64,000 nucleotides of DNA from Flavobacteriaceae bacterium 3519-10 (GCA_000023725.1 CP001673.1:186001-250000); one strand, 5' to 3'. Counted from the first letter of the stretch, positions 45,209 to 53,517 are shown. Program-made: numbers and translations. Notes: generated by a model from the sequence alone, not told the origin.

Positions 45209-45712
45209 ATGACAGCCAAACAAAAAGAACGCATTCAGCTTAAGATTGCAAAAATCAGGAAGGAACTTGCCGCCGATAAGAAAAGGTGGGGAGGTTATTA
45301 CGACGACAGCCGCGGACTGCGGTATCTGCCCCCGGAGCTTTACCTCAGGATACAGGATTATTCCGGCGCTCTCCGTTATTTTAACTGGTTCAGTAAAAAT
45401 TTTCCAGACGATTCCGGCTATCCTGTTTTTTTATTCGAATGGGTCATTACGCTCTTTAAAACAGGCAGACTGAAAGAGGCAAAAGCCAAAACGCTGCAGA
45501 CCGATCTTGCGAATTCCTGGATTATGCCCGCTTTTCTGCAAATCAGGTACAGCCGTCCGCCCGCTAAAATATTTTCAGGCTGGCAGACGCCGGAGGTTGC
45601 TGAAGAAATGAGCTATTCAAATGATGACGCTGAGTTGGCAGATTTTGCAGCATGGCTCCGTGATTTCGTAAGCAGTGCGGAATTTACCGGACTCCGCGGC
45701 AAGCTTCTATAA
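45209..45712 (+). CDS. TPR-like hypothetical protein
   Basis: 167 aa from ATG 45209 (181 aa if the in-frame ATG at 45167 is used). I prefer 45209 because TAKQKERIQLKIAKIRKELA is, as I recall, the usual N-terminus of this Bacteroidota family. GGYYDDSRGLRYLPPELYLRI and the YSGALRYFNWFSKNFPDD helix pair look like a single tetratricopeptide-type repeat, followed by EWVITLFKTGRLKEAK. Role unknown; such proteins probably mediate protein contacts. No signal peptide. Confidence 0.75.
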   Translation: MTAKQKERIQLKIAKIRKELAADKKRWGGYYDDSRGLRYLPPELYLRIQDYSGALRYFNWFSKNFPDDSGYPVFLFEWVITLFKTGRLKEAKAKTLQTDLANSWIMPAFLQIRYSRPPAKIFSGWQTPEVAEEMSYSNDDAELADFAAWLRDFVSSAEFTGLRGKLL

Positions 45713-45819
45713 GCTACCTGAGGTTGTAGGTGTAAATTCCCGTTATGTAAAAAAAAACCAAGATAACAGAGGTGCACAACTTAACCCAACCAGAAAGAAG
45801 TAGAATCAGCTGATAATTA

Positions 45820-45848
45820 AAGCCTGAGATCTTTCTCAGGCTTCGTTT
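45820..45848 (-). terminator. Terminator downstream of the XRE regulator gene
   Basis: Perfect 10 bp stem AAGCCTGAGA/TCTCAGGCTT with a 4-base loop (45820-45843). T-rich flanks are modest on both strands, so direction is uncertain; the closest gene end is that of the regulator on the minus strand. Confidence 0.6.
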
Positions 45849-46248
45849 ATCTATCCTGAATCAACTTCTCCAACTTCTCAATCATATCCTTTTGTTGTTC
45901 TAACATACGTTCGTATAATTCAACCATCTTATCTATTGGATTAAATGTTGGAGAATTATTAATAACGCTGGCAAATTGTGGATTAGAATGATCATGATTA
46001 TTAAATGTATTTGCAATTACATTTATCGCAGCTTCCTCATCAAAATTCTGAAACGCCTCCACGGGAATTTTCAATACTTCAGAAATCTTTTTCAACAAAG
46101 GATCTTCAATCACATCCTTTTGCTCAAGCAATGAAATTTTCTTCTGGTTCCACTCGTCACCCAAGTCAAAAGCTAATGCCTCCTGCTTAATGCCGAGCAT
46201 TTCTCTGAAGCGTTTCACGTTGCGTCCCTGATGTATTTTCTGTTCCAT
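45847..46248 (-). CDS. XRE-family HTH transcriptional regulator
   Basis: 133 aa. The N-terminal helix-turn-helix spans residues 8-62 (NVKRFREMLGIKQEALAFDL and KKISLLEQKDVIEDPLLKKI). The C-terminal ~30 residues form a coiled coil (MVELYERMLEQQKDMIEKLE) that probably dimerises it. It is divergent from the unknown gene at 46404, with 155 bases between, so it may control that gene and itself. I recall very similar regulators in many copies in Chryseobacterium genomes. Confidence 0.88.
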   Translation of the reverse strand: MEQKIHQGRNVKRFREMLGIKQEALAFDLGDEWNQKKISLLEQKDVIEDPLLKKISEVLKIPVEAFQNFDEEAAINVIANTFNNHDHSNPQFASVINNSPTFNPIDKMVELYERMLEQQKDMIEKLEKLIQDR

Positions 46249-46403
46249 GGTTTCAAGTTTCTGAAAGCCGTAAAGATACGGTGTTGTATTAAAAGTAAAG
46301 TTAAATATTACCCGCTAATAATCCTAATACCGAGCGTAAAATATTCTTTAACGGAATAGAGTATCCCGTGCAAAATGAGGTATTTAGCCTAAAATTTAAA
46401 GCA

Positions 46404-46949
46404 ATGAAAAACAGAAAAATTTCTTTAGAGTCAGGCTATTGGACCGCTGACGGCATCACCAGTCCGGTTGAACTGATCGATGCTTTTTTTGATTTTGCAC
46501 ATCTTGATTCATACCGGAAAGTATTGTCTGAGATGGTGTCGCTAATGTACAAAAAAGAAATACTGAGAAAAGAGTATCCCGGTCAGCTATTTATCTTTTA
46601 TCTGGCTTTCCGCTCATTTCTCCGCGCCTGCTACAGGCTGCAGTCTAAAGCACACCAATGGAAAGTTAAAGCTGATGAAACTCCGCCCGAGCATTCGAAA
46701 CTGTGCCTTGGCTCATTAACAGGAGAGGAGTATCAAAATCCGTTCGCTGTATTTGAAAAAGCATTTACCGAGAAAACCTTAGAAGAATATGATTTTTTTC
46801 TCTGCGAAACTGTGCACCTTTCATTATGTCCCTGCCCCGATGCTTCGGGCGAGGATATGATGACCCCGTACCTTAATATGACCAATATGTTAGATGCAGC
46901 ACAGCTTATGCGCGAAAGAGGGGTTGAGAAAATTGAGAAAAATCTTTAA
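46404..46949 (+). CDS. Hypothetical protein of unknown function, divergent from XRE regulator
   Basis: 181 aa. ATG 46404 is chosen over an in-frame GTG at 46368, because that GTG falls in the promoter-like block AAAATATTCTTTAACGGAAT (46338-46357). The protein is helical, with several aromatic and Cys residues (CETVHLSLCPCPD near residue 135). No signal peptide, no membrane helix and no motif I recognise. Divergent arrangement with the regulator suggests a controlled accessory gene. Confidence 0.7.
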   Translation: MKNRKISLESGYWTADGITSPVELIDAFFDFAHLDSYRKVLSEMVSLMYKKEILRKEYPGQLFIFYLAFRSFLRACYRLQSKAHQWKVKADETPPEHSKLCLGSLTGEEYQNPFAVFEKAFTEKTLEEYDFFLCETVHLSLCPCPDASGEDMMTPYLNMTNMLDAAQLMRERGVEKIEKNL

Positions 46950-47008
46950 TGTCACCGAAAGTGTCCGATGCCTCACATGATCAGGGATGCTTATCTATTG
47001 AAGGAAAA

Positions 47009-47023
47009 TGATAATGATTATCA
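47009..47023. promoter_or_regulatory. Perfect Fur-type 7-1-7 palindrome
   Basis: TGATAATGATTATCA is the classical Fur 7-1-7 core (TGATAAT-N-ATTATCA). It lies between convergent gene ends, so no target gene is obvious; TAATGATAA repeats nearby at 47027-47035. Confidence 0.4.
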
Positions 47024-47100
47024 GCATAATGATAAGCTAATCACCTCCCGTTATTGTAATTAGGCGCCTGCTTACTTACAGTCGACACTATTTCACTCAC

Positions 47101-47745
47101 TTACATAACGCACTTTTTTGTCTTTTGATTTTCGACGAGGGAACGGTATCTCTTCAATACTTTGTCGGTTTCGCAATTTTTTACTTCGGTGTTTTTTATA
47201 TTTTCAGGCTGCGGGTTGGCAGATGCTGCAGACCGTACGGTATATTCTTTTTCAAAACACTGCAGGGGCTTACCGTTCACCATATAATATCTAAATTCTT
47301 TACTATTATCTCTGGTTTCGGGCTTTTCCGGGGTTCCGCCGTCGAAAGTCCAACCCGTTTCTTTTTTAAAGATAAAAAACACATTCCCGTCTTTTATAAA
47401 ATAATTTTCAACAGCGGAAAAATGGCTGTATTCACTGTAGGTATGCCGGATGCTCCTGAGCTGTCTGTTTTCATAGTAATAAACGACATTCCCCTGGCGT
47501 TCGCCGGCACAGGAATATAAAAAAGAAGCAGAATCCAGTTTTTTTTCCTGCAGCAACCGGTTCACAAGATTATATTCTGTTTTAATATCTTCCACCGACT
47601 TTAACTCCAGATTCGCAACGGTGTTATGTGATTGCCCGGAAATCAGCTGGCTGTCCGCTGAGACGTTCCGGCTTTCGGCTGGACCGGGATCTTTATGACA
47701 GGAGAGAAAAAGGATTAGGCCTGAAATTAAAAACAGTTTTTTCAT
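47101..47745 (-). CDS. Putative lipoprotein of unknown function
   Basis: 214 aa. Lipobox ILFLSC (Cys about residue 16), Ser/Asn-rich linker, then a beta-rich domain with YYYENRQLRSIRHTYSEYSH, suggestive of a MORN/YD-like strand pattern but not diagnostic. The C-terminal third is rich in Lys, Asn and Thr and ends with Cys-Val-Met. No domain recognised. It lies alone on the minus strand. Confidence 0.75.
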   Translation of the reverse strand: MKKLFLISGLILFLSCHKDPGPAESRNVSADSQLISGQSHNTVANLELKSVEDIKTEYNLVNRLLQEKKLDSASFLYSCAGERQGNVVYYYENRQLRSIRHTYSEYSHFSAVENYFIKDGNVFFIFKKETGWTFDGGTPEKPETRDNSKEFRYYMVNGKPLQCFEKEYTVRSAASANPQPENIKNTEVKNCETDKVLKRYRSLVENQKTKKCVM

Positions 47746-48137
47746 TATATAATTTTAGACACCTGATAAGCAAAGCAACCTCACTCAGCGGGCGCAGAAT
47801 TAAATTATTGCGTCTAATACGCCTACTCCCCCTTCACAATTTCCGTACCGAAGGTTCCGAGGGAAAGTATGCAAACACATGATGGCTCGAAAATATAAAG
47901 AGTGGCAACCTATGGGCACTAAATACAGTTTGCCCTCTTTATACGTTGTTTCCGTTGCGATGATAATCGAAGAATAACGGGCGTGGGCACGCCTGTATTT
48001 CCGGAAGAACAGAACACAGGAGGATCTTTACTTCCTGAAAAATGAACTCTTTGCAGAAGTTGGTGATAATCACGCTAAAATAATGCCTTAAACCAAAATA
48101 ACCACCTGAAAATCAGATGGTTATTTTTTTAAATAAG
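47746..48137. other. Intergenic region with hairpins and a possible gene remnant
   Basis: ATAAAGAG (47895-47902) pairs with CTCTTTAT (47935-47942), and GGCGTG-GG-CACGCC forms a short hairpin at 47980-47993. A coding-like open stretch at 47978-48091 has no start codon. The end is a strong hairpin at 48095-48127. Confidence 0.5.
48095..48130. terminator. Terminator hairpin downstream of tRNA-Gln
   Basis: 15 bp stem AAAATAACCACCTGA/TCAGATGGTTATTTT with one mismatch and a 3-base loop. The T-run is stronger on the plus strand; on the minus strand it follows the tRNA. Confidence 0.75.
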
Positions 48138-48208
48138 TAGACCCACAGGGATTCGAACCCCAACTGGCGGTACCAAAAACCGAAGTGCTACCGTTACACC
48201 ATGGGTCT
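48138..48208 (-). tRNA. tRNA-Gln (anticodon TTG)
   Basis: On the minus strand AGACCCA pairs with TGGGTCT in the acceptor stem. The anticodon loop TTTTGGT gives TTG, and the T loop TTCGAAT is flanked by paired G and C runs. CCA is not encoded. Confidence 0.93.
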
Positions 48209-48225
48209 GTTTTATTTTGGTGGTG

Positions 48226-48257
48226 CAAATCTAGAAAATTTTTTCTTCAGACGCAAA
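48226..48257 (-). promoter_or_regulatory. Promoter of tRNA-Gln
   Basis: On the minus strand: TTTG (complement of 48254-48257), 20 bp spacer, TAGATTTG (complement of 48226-48233), 17 bases before the tRNA. Confidence 0.75.
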
Positions 48258-48302
48258 ACATTTACCTCAATAATTTTATAAAAATTTTAGAATTCAGTTT
48301 TT

Positions 48303-48337
48303 TTTGGATTTTAATGCGATAGAATTCCGTATTTTTG
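48303..48337 (+). promoter_or_regulatory. Promoter of recA
   Basis: TTTG at 48303-48306, 23 bp spacer, TATTTTTG at 48330-48337, 19 bases before the ATG. The spacer is at the long limit of the consensus. I saw no LexA-like operator. Confidence 0.55.
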
Positions 48338-48356
48338 AGCAAACAAATATTTACAG

Positions 48357-49358
48357 ATGAGCAGTAACGACGATAAGAAAAAAGCACTGGCACTGGTGCT
48401 CGATAAATTAGATAAAACCTACGGTAAAGGGACCGTAATGACTTTGGGAGACGCTTCTGTGGATGATTCCATTGAGGTAATCCCATCAGGTTCGCTTGGC
48501 TTAGATTTAGCCCTGGGCGTAGGCGGTTATCCGCGTGGACGGGTGATTGAAATCTACGGACCTGAATCTTCAGGTAAAACAACTTTAACCCTTCACGCGA
48601 TTGCAGAAGCGCAAAAAGCCGGTGGAATCGCCGCTTTCATTGATGCTGAGCACGCATTCGACCGACATTACGCATCCAAACTCGGGATTAATCTGGATGA
48701 TTTAATCATCTCCCAGCCCGATAACGGCGAGCAGGCACTCGAAATCGCGGATAATTTAATCCGTTCGGGAGCCATTGATATCGTGGTGATTGACTCGGTT
48801 GCGGCGCTTACGCCAAAAGCTGAGATCGAAGGTGAGATGGGCGATTCGAAAATGGGGCTTCACGCAAGGCTGATGTCACAGGCTTTAAGAAAACTTACAG
48901 GAACCATTTCCAAAACGAAATGTACCGTCATTTTCATTAATCAGCTTAGAGAAAAAATCGGTGTAATGTTCGGAAATCCGGAAACTACCACAGGCGGTAA
49001 CGCGCTTAAGTTTTACGCCTCCGTAAGAATCGATATCCGAAAAGCCAGCGCACCAATTAAAACAGGTGACGAAGCAGTAGGAAGCCGCGTGAAAGTGAAA
49101 ATCGTTAAAAATAAAGTTGCACCTCCGTTTAAAATGGCCGAATTCGACATTATGTACGGTGAAGGTGTTTCGAAAGTGGGTGAAATTCTTGATATGGCCG
49201 TTGAAACCGGTGTGGTGAAAAAAAGCGGATCGTGGTTCAGCTATGAGGAAACAAAACTTGGTCAGGGCCGTGACGCGGTAAGAGATATGCTGAAAGACAA
49301 TCCGGAACTTTCGGAAGAACTTGAAGCAAAAATCAAGGAGTTTATTAAAAACAAATAG
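48357..49358 (+). CDS. recA: Recombinase RecA
   Basis: 333 aa. Walker [11 protein letters not shown] (about residues 64-73), the DAEHAFD segment (about 94), Walker [11 protein letters not shown] (about 138-147), L1 loop EGEMGDS, L2 loop region [27 protein letters not shown] in two parts (about 190-215), and the C-terminal [14 protein letters not shown]. It forms filaments on single-stranded DNA for recombination and repair. Monocistronic, with its own promoter and terminator. Confidence 0.98.
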   Translation: MSSNDDKKKALALVLDKLDKTYGKGTVMTLGDASVDDSIEVIPSGSLGLDLALGVGGYPRGRVIEIYGPESSGKTTLTLHAIAEAQKAGGIAAFIDAEHAFDRHYASKLGINLDDLIISQPDNGEQALEIADNLIRSGAIDIVVIDSVAALTPKAEIEGEMGDSKMGLHARLMSQALRKLTGTISKTKCTVIFINQLREKIGVMFGNPETTTGGNALKFYASVRIDIRKASAPIKTGDEAVGSRVKVKIVKNKVAPPFKMAEFDIMYGEGVSKVGEILDMAVETGVVKKSGSWFSYEETKLGQGRDAVRDMLKDNPELSEELEAKIKEFIKNK

Positions 49359-49376
49359 TTCGTTTTAAGAACATCA

Positions 49377-49400
49377 AAGGCAGCTTCGGCTGTCTTTTTT
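49377..49400 (+). terminator. Terminator after recA
   Basis: Stem AAAGGCAGC/GCTGTCTTT with one G-T wobble, a TTCG tetraloop, then a T-run. Confidence 0.85.
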
Positions 49401-49484
49401 TATGCCTCCGCGCGAGTGCCAAATTGTCATTATTTCGGGCATGGTACTCTCTTTGAGAAACGTATTCAAAATAAATTAACAGTT

Positions 49485-51377
49485 ATGACAAAAGGAAATA
49501 TCAATGTTTCTGTGGAAAATATTTTTCCGCTGATTAAAAAGTTTCTTTACAGCGACCATGAAATTTTCCTGAGGGAATTAATTTCAAACGCCACCGACGC
49601 CACTTTAAAGCTGAAGCACCTTACCAACATCGGTGAGGCAAACGTGGATTACGGAACGCCGCAAATTGAAGTGAAAATAGACAAAGAGGGCAAGAAACTT
49701 CACATCAGCGATCAGGGAATCGGAATGACCACTGAAGAGGTAGAAAAATACATCAATCAGGTTGCTTTTTCAGGTGCTGAAGAGTTTCTCGAAAAATACA
49801 AAGACAGCGCAAAAGATGCAGGAATTATCGGCCATTTCGGTCTTGGATTCTATTCTGCGTTTATGGTTGCCGAAAAAGTGGAGATTTTAACCAAATCTTA
49901 TAAGGATGAACCCGCAGTGCGTTGGATCTGCGACGGCAGCCCTGAATATTCGATCGAAGAAACTACCGATAAGTCTGACCGCGGAACCGAAATCATTCTT
50001 CATATCGCCGAAGATTCTACCGAGTTTCTGGAAGAATCGAGAATTCGCGAATTACTGATGAAGTATAACAGGTTTATGCCTGTTCCGATTAAATTCGGCA
50101 CCAAAACTGAAACTTTGCCTTTGCCTGAAGATGCTGCTGAAGATGCAAAACCTGATACCCAGGATGTTGACAATATCATCAACAATCCAACACCGGCCTG
50201 GACGAAGACGCCCGCAGAACTTAAAGACGAAGATTACAGCAATTTCTACCGCGAACTTTATCCGATGCAGTTCGAGGATCCGTTGTTCCACATTCACCTT
50301 AACGTAGATTATCCGTTCAACCTTACCGGAATTCTGTTTTTCCCGAAACTGGCGAATAATTTAAATATTGAAAAAGACAAAATCCAGCTTTACCAAAACC
50401 AGGTATACGTAACCGATGAGGTGAAAGGAATTGTGCCGGATTTCCTCATGTTGTTACGCGGCGTGATCGATTCACCGGATATTCCGCTTAACGTTTCGCG
50501 TTCTTATCTGCAGACTGACGGTGCCGTGAAGAAAATTTCTTCTTATATCACTAAAAAAGTCGGTGATAAGATGGCATCGCTGATCAACGAGAACCGTGAG
50601 GACTTCGAAAAGAAGTGGAATGACATCAAGATTGTGATCGAATACGGAATGATTTCCGAAGATAAATTCTACGATAAGTCTGATAAATTCGCGCTTTATC
50701 CAACCGTTGACGGGCAATATTTATTGTGGAATGAGCTTGAAGAGAAAATTAAGGCTAACCAAACCGACAAAGACGGCAATTTGGTGATCCTATATGCGAG
50801 CAATGAACACGATCAGCACAGCTACGTTCAGGCTGCTAAAGATAAAGGTTATGAAGTGTTGCTTCTAGATTCCCCAATCGTGCCGCATTTAATTCAGAAA
50901 CTTGAAGGTTCAAAAGAGAAAATTCAGTTTGCGCGCGTAGATGCCGATCACGTAAATAACCTGATTAAAAAAGATGAGCCGGTTATTTCTAAACTGAACG
51001 AAACCGAGAAAGAAACTTTAAAGAAAACTGTTGAAGAAGGAATTTCGGATACCAAATTCACTGTTCAGCTGGAGGATTTAGACAGCAGCGATGCGCCATT
51101 CATCATCACTCAGCCCGAGTTTATGCGCAGGATGAAAGATATGCAGGCCACAGGCGGCGGCGGAATGTTCGCAATGGGCGGTTTCCCGGAAATGTATAAC
51201 CTTGTGGTGAACACCAACAGTGAACTGGCAGGAAAAATTCTAAACAATGAAAACGCAGACGAGAAAACCACTCAGATTAAGCATGCGCTGGATTTGGCAA
51301 AATTATCGCAGAATCTTCTGAAAGGGAAGGAGCTAACGGATTTTATCCAGAGAAGTTACCAGAGCCTGACAAAGTAA
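49485..51377 (+). CDS. htpG: Molecular chaperone HtpG (Hsp90)
   Basis: 630 aa. The N-terminal GHKL ATPase shows LISNATDATLKLKHL (about residue 33; family ELISNASDA), DQGIGMT (about 85) and GHFGLGFYSAFMVA (about 120). The middle domain contains the conserved NVSRSYLQ catalytic Arg region (about 340), and a dimerisation domain ends the protein. I choose ATG 49485, which gives the standard N-terminus; the frame upstream lies in the promoter region. An Asp/Ala-rich insertion (about 210-235) is common in Bacteroidota. Confidence 0.97.
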   Translation: MTKGNINVSVENIFPLIKKFLYSDHEIFLRELISNATDATLKLKHLTNIGEANVDYGTPQIEVKIDKEGKKLHISDQGIGMTTEEVEKYINQVAFSGAEEFLEKYKDSAKDAGIIGHFGLGFYSAFMVAEKVEILTKSYKDEPAVRWICDGSPEYSIEETTDKSDRGTEIILHIAEDSTEFLEESRIRELLMKYNRFMPVPIKFGTKTETLPLPEDAAEDAKPDTQDVDNIINNPTPAWTKTPAELKDEDYSNFYRELYPMQFEDPLFHIHLNVDYPFNLTGILFFPKLANNLNIEKDKIQLYQNQVYVTDEVKGIVPDFLMLLRGVIDSPDIPLNVSRSYLQTDGAVKKISSYITKKVGDKMASLINENREDFEKKWNDIKIVIEYGMISEDKFYDKSDKFALYPTVDGQYLLWNELEEKIKANQTDKDGNLVILYASNEHDQHSYVQAAKDKGYEVLLLDSPIVPHLIQKLEGSKEKIQFARVDADHVNNLIKKDEPVISKLNETEKETLKKTVEEGISDTKFTVQLEDLDSSDAPFIITQPEFMRRMKDMQATGGGGMFAMGGFPEMYNLVVNTNSELAGKILNNENADEKTTQIKHALDLAKLSQNLLKGKELTDFIQRSYQSLTK

Positions 51378-51426
51378 CTATTAAGCGATGTTAGGTTACA
51401 AAGCCTTAATATTGTCCTTGAATTCC

Positions 51427-51457
51427 AAACCGGCTGAAAAATTCAGCCGGTTTTTTT
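51427..51457. terminator. Terminator between htpG and the alkyltransferase-like gene
   Basis: Perfect 12 bp stem AAACCGGCTGAA/TTCAGCCGGTTT, 3-base loop, T-run on the plus strand. It serves htpG and perhaps the convergent gene. Confidence 0.88.
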
Positions 51458-51473
51458 AGTCTGATTTCTGCGT

Positions 51474-51779
51474 TTAGATCTCATTTAAAGGATCCCAGAA
51501 TACGTTTTTGTAGTTCTGGATTTTGTTTCCCTGAACTTCGATTCCTTCAGCAAATAATTTCCTGCTGAAATCTTCAACACAGCTTGCTGTGATATGGCCG
51601 CATGCATTGCAGACACGGTGCGCCGGAAAATCCTCATCATAATTGCGCAGCGCGTTTCCAACATGACGCGCGTGGTTTGGGTAGCCCACAGCTTTTGCGA
51701 TTGCACCATAAGTGGTCACACGGCCTTCGGGAATCATTCTGATGAGTTCGAATACCGGCTTTTTAAACATTTCATCCAT
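51474..51779 (-). CDS. Alkyltransferase-like (ATL) DNA-binding protein
   Basis: 101 aa, only the C-terminal DNA-binding domain of O6-alkylguanine transferases. RVTTYGAIAKAVGYPNHARHVGNAL (two parts, residues 20-44) is the HTH with the Arg finger. The active-site PCHR appears as PAHRVCNACG, so the acceptor Cys is Ala. ATL proteins bind O6-alkylguanine without repairing it and recruit nucleotide excision repair. Two other cysteines lie close by but not at the acceptor position. Divergent from the deoxyhypusine-synthase-like gene. Confidence 0.88.
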   Translation of the reverse strand: MDEMFKKPVFELIRMIPEGRVTTYGAIAKAVGYPNHARHVGNALRNYDEDFPAHRVCNACGHITASCVEDFSRKLFAEGIEVQGNKIQNYKNVFWDPLNEI

Positions 51780-51830
51780 CGTCTAAAATTAAGATTTTAT
51801 AAATTCTTATCTTTGCTCAAAGCAAAAAAT

Positions 51831-52805
51831 ATGAACAAACCGATTACAGAATTTATCGAAAAATATTACCTTCATTTTAATTCAGCTGCTCTGGTAGACG
51901 CCTCCAAAGGATATGTGGCGCACCTGAAAGACGGTGGGAAAATGATGATTACACTGGCTGGAGCGATGTCTACAGCCGAAATCGGAAAGATTTTAGCCGA
52001 AATGATCCGTCAGGATAAAGTGGATATTATTTCGTGTACCGGTGCGAATCTGGAAGAAGATTTAATGAATTTAGTTGCGCATTCCCATTACGAAAGAGTG
52101 CCGCATTACCGCGATTTAACCGCACAGGATGAGTGGGCTTTGCTTGAAAGAGGCCTGAACCGTGTGACCGATACCTGTATTCCGGAGGAAGAAGCCTTCC
52201 GAAGACTGCAGAAACATATCGTAGAAATCTGGAAAGACGCTGAAGCCAAAGGTGAGCGCTATTTCCCACATGAATATATGTACAAAATGCTTCTCTCAGG
52301 GGTTTTGGAGCAGTATTATGAAATTCCGAAAGAGAATTCATGGATGTTGGCTGCGGCTGAAAAGAACCTTCCGATCGTGGTTCCGGGCTGGGAAGATTCC
52401 ACGATGGGAAATATTTTCTCGAGCTACTGTATCAAAGGTGAGCTTAAAGCTTCAACGATGAAATCAGGTATTGAATATATGATGTATCTGGCTGATTGGT
52501 ATCCAAAGAATTCAGGCGGAAAAGGCGTAGGCTTCTTTCAGGTAGGCGGCGGAATCGCAGGTGATTTCCCAATTTGCGTGGTGCCGATGCTGTATCAGGA
52601 TATGGAAATGACGGATATTCCGTTCTGGAGCTATTTCTGCCAGATTTCAGATTCTACGACTTCTTACGGATCTTATTCCGGAGCCGTTCCGAACGAAAAA
52701 ATCACTTGGGGGAAACTCGATATCACTACACCTAAGTTTATCGTTGAAAGTGATGCTACCATTTGTGCACCTTTAATGTTCTCCTATATCCTCGAGAATT
52801 CTTAA
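51831..52805 (+). CDS. Deoxyhypusine synthase family protein
   Basis: 324 aa. The pattern DGGKMMITLAGAMSTAEIG (two parts, about 36), ISCTGANLEEDL (about 67), FQVGGGIAGDFP (about 240) and GSYSGAVPNEKITWGKLD (about 283) follows eukaryotic and archaeal deoxyhypusine synthase. It includes the Lys of WGK that forms the covalent intermediate in the human enzyme. Bacteria lack eIF5A, so the substrate is more likely another amine (for example homospermidine formation) or another protein. A TATCTTTG box lies at 51808-51815, so the ATG at 51831 is well supported. Confidence 0.9.
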   Translation: MNKPITEFIEKYYLHFNSAALVDASKGYVAHLKDGGKMMITLAGAMSTAEIGKILAEMIRQDKVDIISCTGANLEEDLMNLVAHSHYERVPHYRDLTAQDEWALLERGLNRVTDTCIPEEEAFRRLQKHIVEIWKDAEAKGERYFPHEYMYKMLLSGVLEQYYEIPKENSWMLAAAEKNLPIVVPGWEDSTMGNIFSSYCIKGELKASTMKSGIEYMMYLADWYPKNSGGKGVGFFQVGGGIAGDFPICVVPMLYQDMEMTDIPFWSYFCQISDSTTSYGSYSGAVPNEKITWGKLDITTPKFIVESDATICAPLMFSYILENS

Positions 52806-52825
52806 AATACAGTTTTTATAATTAA

Positions 52826-52859
52826 AAAAGTACAACCTCAATTGAAGTTGTACTTTTTT
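52826..52859. terminator. Bidirectional terminator between convergent genes
   Basis: 11 bp stem AAAAGTACAAC (52826-52836) with GTTGTACTTTT (52847-52857), A-run before and T-run after. Confidence 0.85.
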
Positions 52860-52882
52860 GTTTACTAGCTTGAAATGTTAGT

Positions 52883-53266
52883 TTAGTTCTGCGACCAAGG
52901 CTCTACCTTGAGGATTTCAATCTTCCTTTCGCCGCCTTCAAAAGGCCATTCAATTACGTCGCCTACTTTATAACCTACCGTTGCGAGCGCCATTTCGGAA
53001 AGTATTGAGTGTTTGTTTCGTTTTGGCTTAGCCTCCGCAATCCCTACAAAAATGTACTCCTGTTCTTTGTTCTGGGTATGATCTTTAATTCTTACTTTAC
53101 GGTCCACAGTTACCACATCTTCAGGAAGTTCTTTCCTTCTGACCTGTTTTGCCCCTCTGAGCTCTGCAAGGATACGGCTTTCTTCCTCAGCGGTAACTTT
53201 TTTTCTGCGTACGTGATCTTTTATTGCATCGTAAATTCCTGTTGTTAAAATGATTTGTTCTGACAT
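52883..53266 (-). CDS. GreA/GreB-family (Rnk-like) factor with shortened N-terminus
   Basis: 127 aa. The C-terminal FKBP-like domain is recognisable: VTVDRKVRIKDHTQNKEQEY (about residues 50-70), SILSEMALATVGYKVGDVIEWP (about 87-108). The N-terminal part is only ~45 residues, too short for the two-helix finger of GreA, and the acidic tip motif is missing. It is therefore closer to Rnk or other Gre-like secondary-channel binders that do not stimulate RNA cleavage. Function is inferred from the fold only. Confidence 0.85.
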   Translation of the reverse strand: MSEQIILTTGIYDAIKDHVRRKKVTAEEESRILAELRGAKQVRRKELPEDVVTVDRKVRIKDHTQNKEQEYIFVGIAEAKPKRNKHSILSEMALATVGYKVGDVIEWPFEGGERKIEILKVEPWSQN

Positions 53267-53403
53267 TATTTTTTAGTATTGAATTGAGCCTCAATATGTT
53301 TTATATACAATCCAACGCCGCCAGCATGAAAATGCAGGTGCGGAAAAACAAATTGAATAATTAGTGAGAATGGGTAGAAATCCCCGCCTTGGACCGGGCG
53401 GGC

Positions 53404-53517
53404 CTAATTGATAAACTCTTTAGAACTTTTCAGAAATGAATCGGTATGCAAATAAAGCAATGACTGCAGTATCGCCGCCTGGCGATCATTTTCCGGTAAA
53501 AGAAGAATGTGAGTCAT
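53404..53517 (-). CDS. Possible small protein, 37 aa
   Basis: ATG at 53517, TAG at 53404-53406. The product begins MTHILLLPENDRQAAILQSL and ends KEFIN. It reads like an amphipathic helix with no internal stop, and its leader (ACAAATACAACAAA) is A-rich as for expressed genes here. A consensus promoter lies 25 bases upstream. It could be an antitoxin-like or leader peptide, or chance. A GC hairpin follows the stop. Confidence 0.4.
   Translation of the reverse strand: MTHILLLPENDRQAAILQSLLYLHTDSFLKSSKEFIN

Noticed and set aside
49437-49460. Sigma-54 promoter of htpG
   Set aside because: GGCATG resembles the -24 box, but no GC dinucleotide lies at the right spacing for a -12 box.
49416-49484. 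Upstream start of htpG
   Set aside because: The standard HtpG N-terminus begins at 49485, and the upstream codons lie in the regulatory region.
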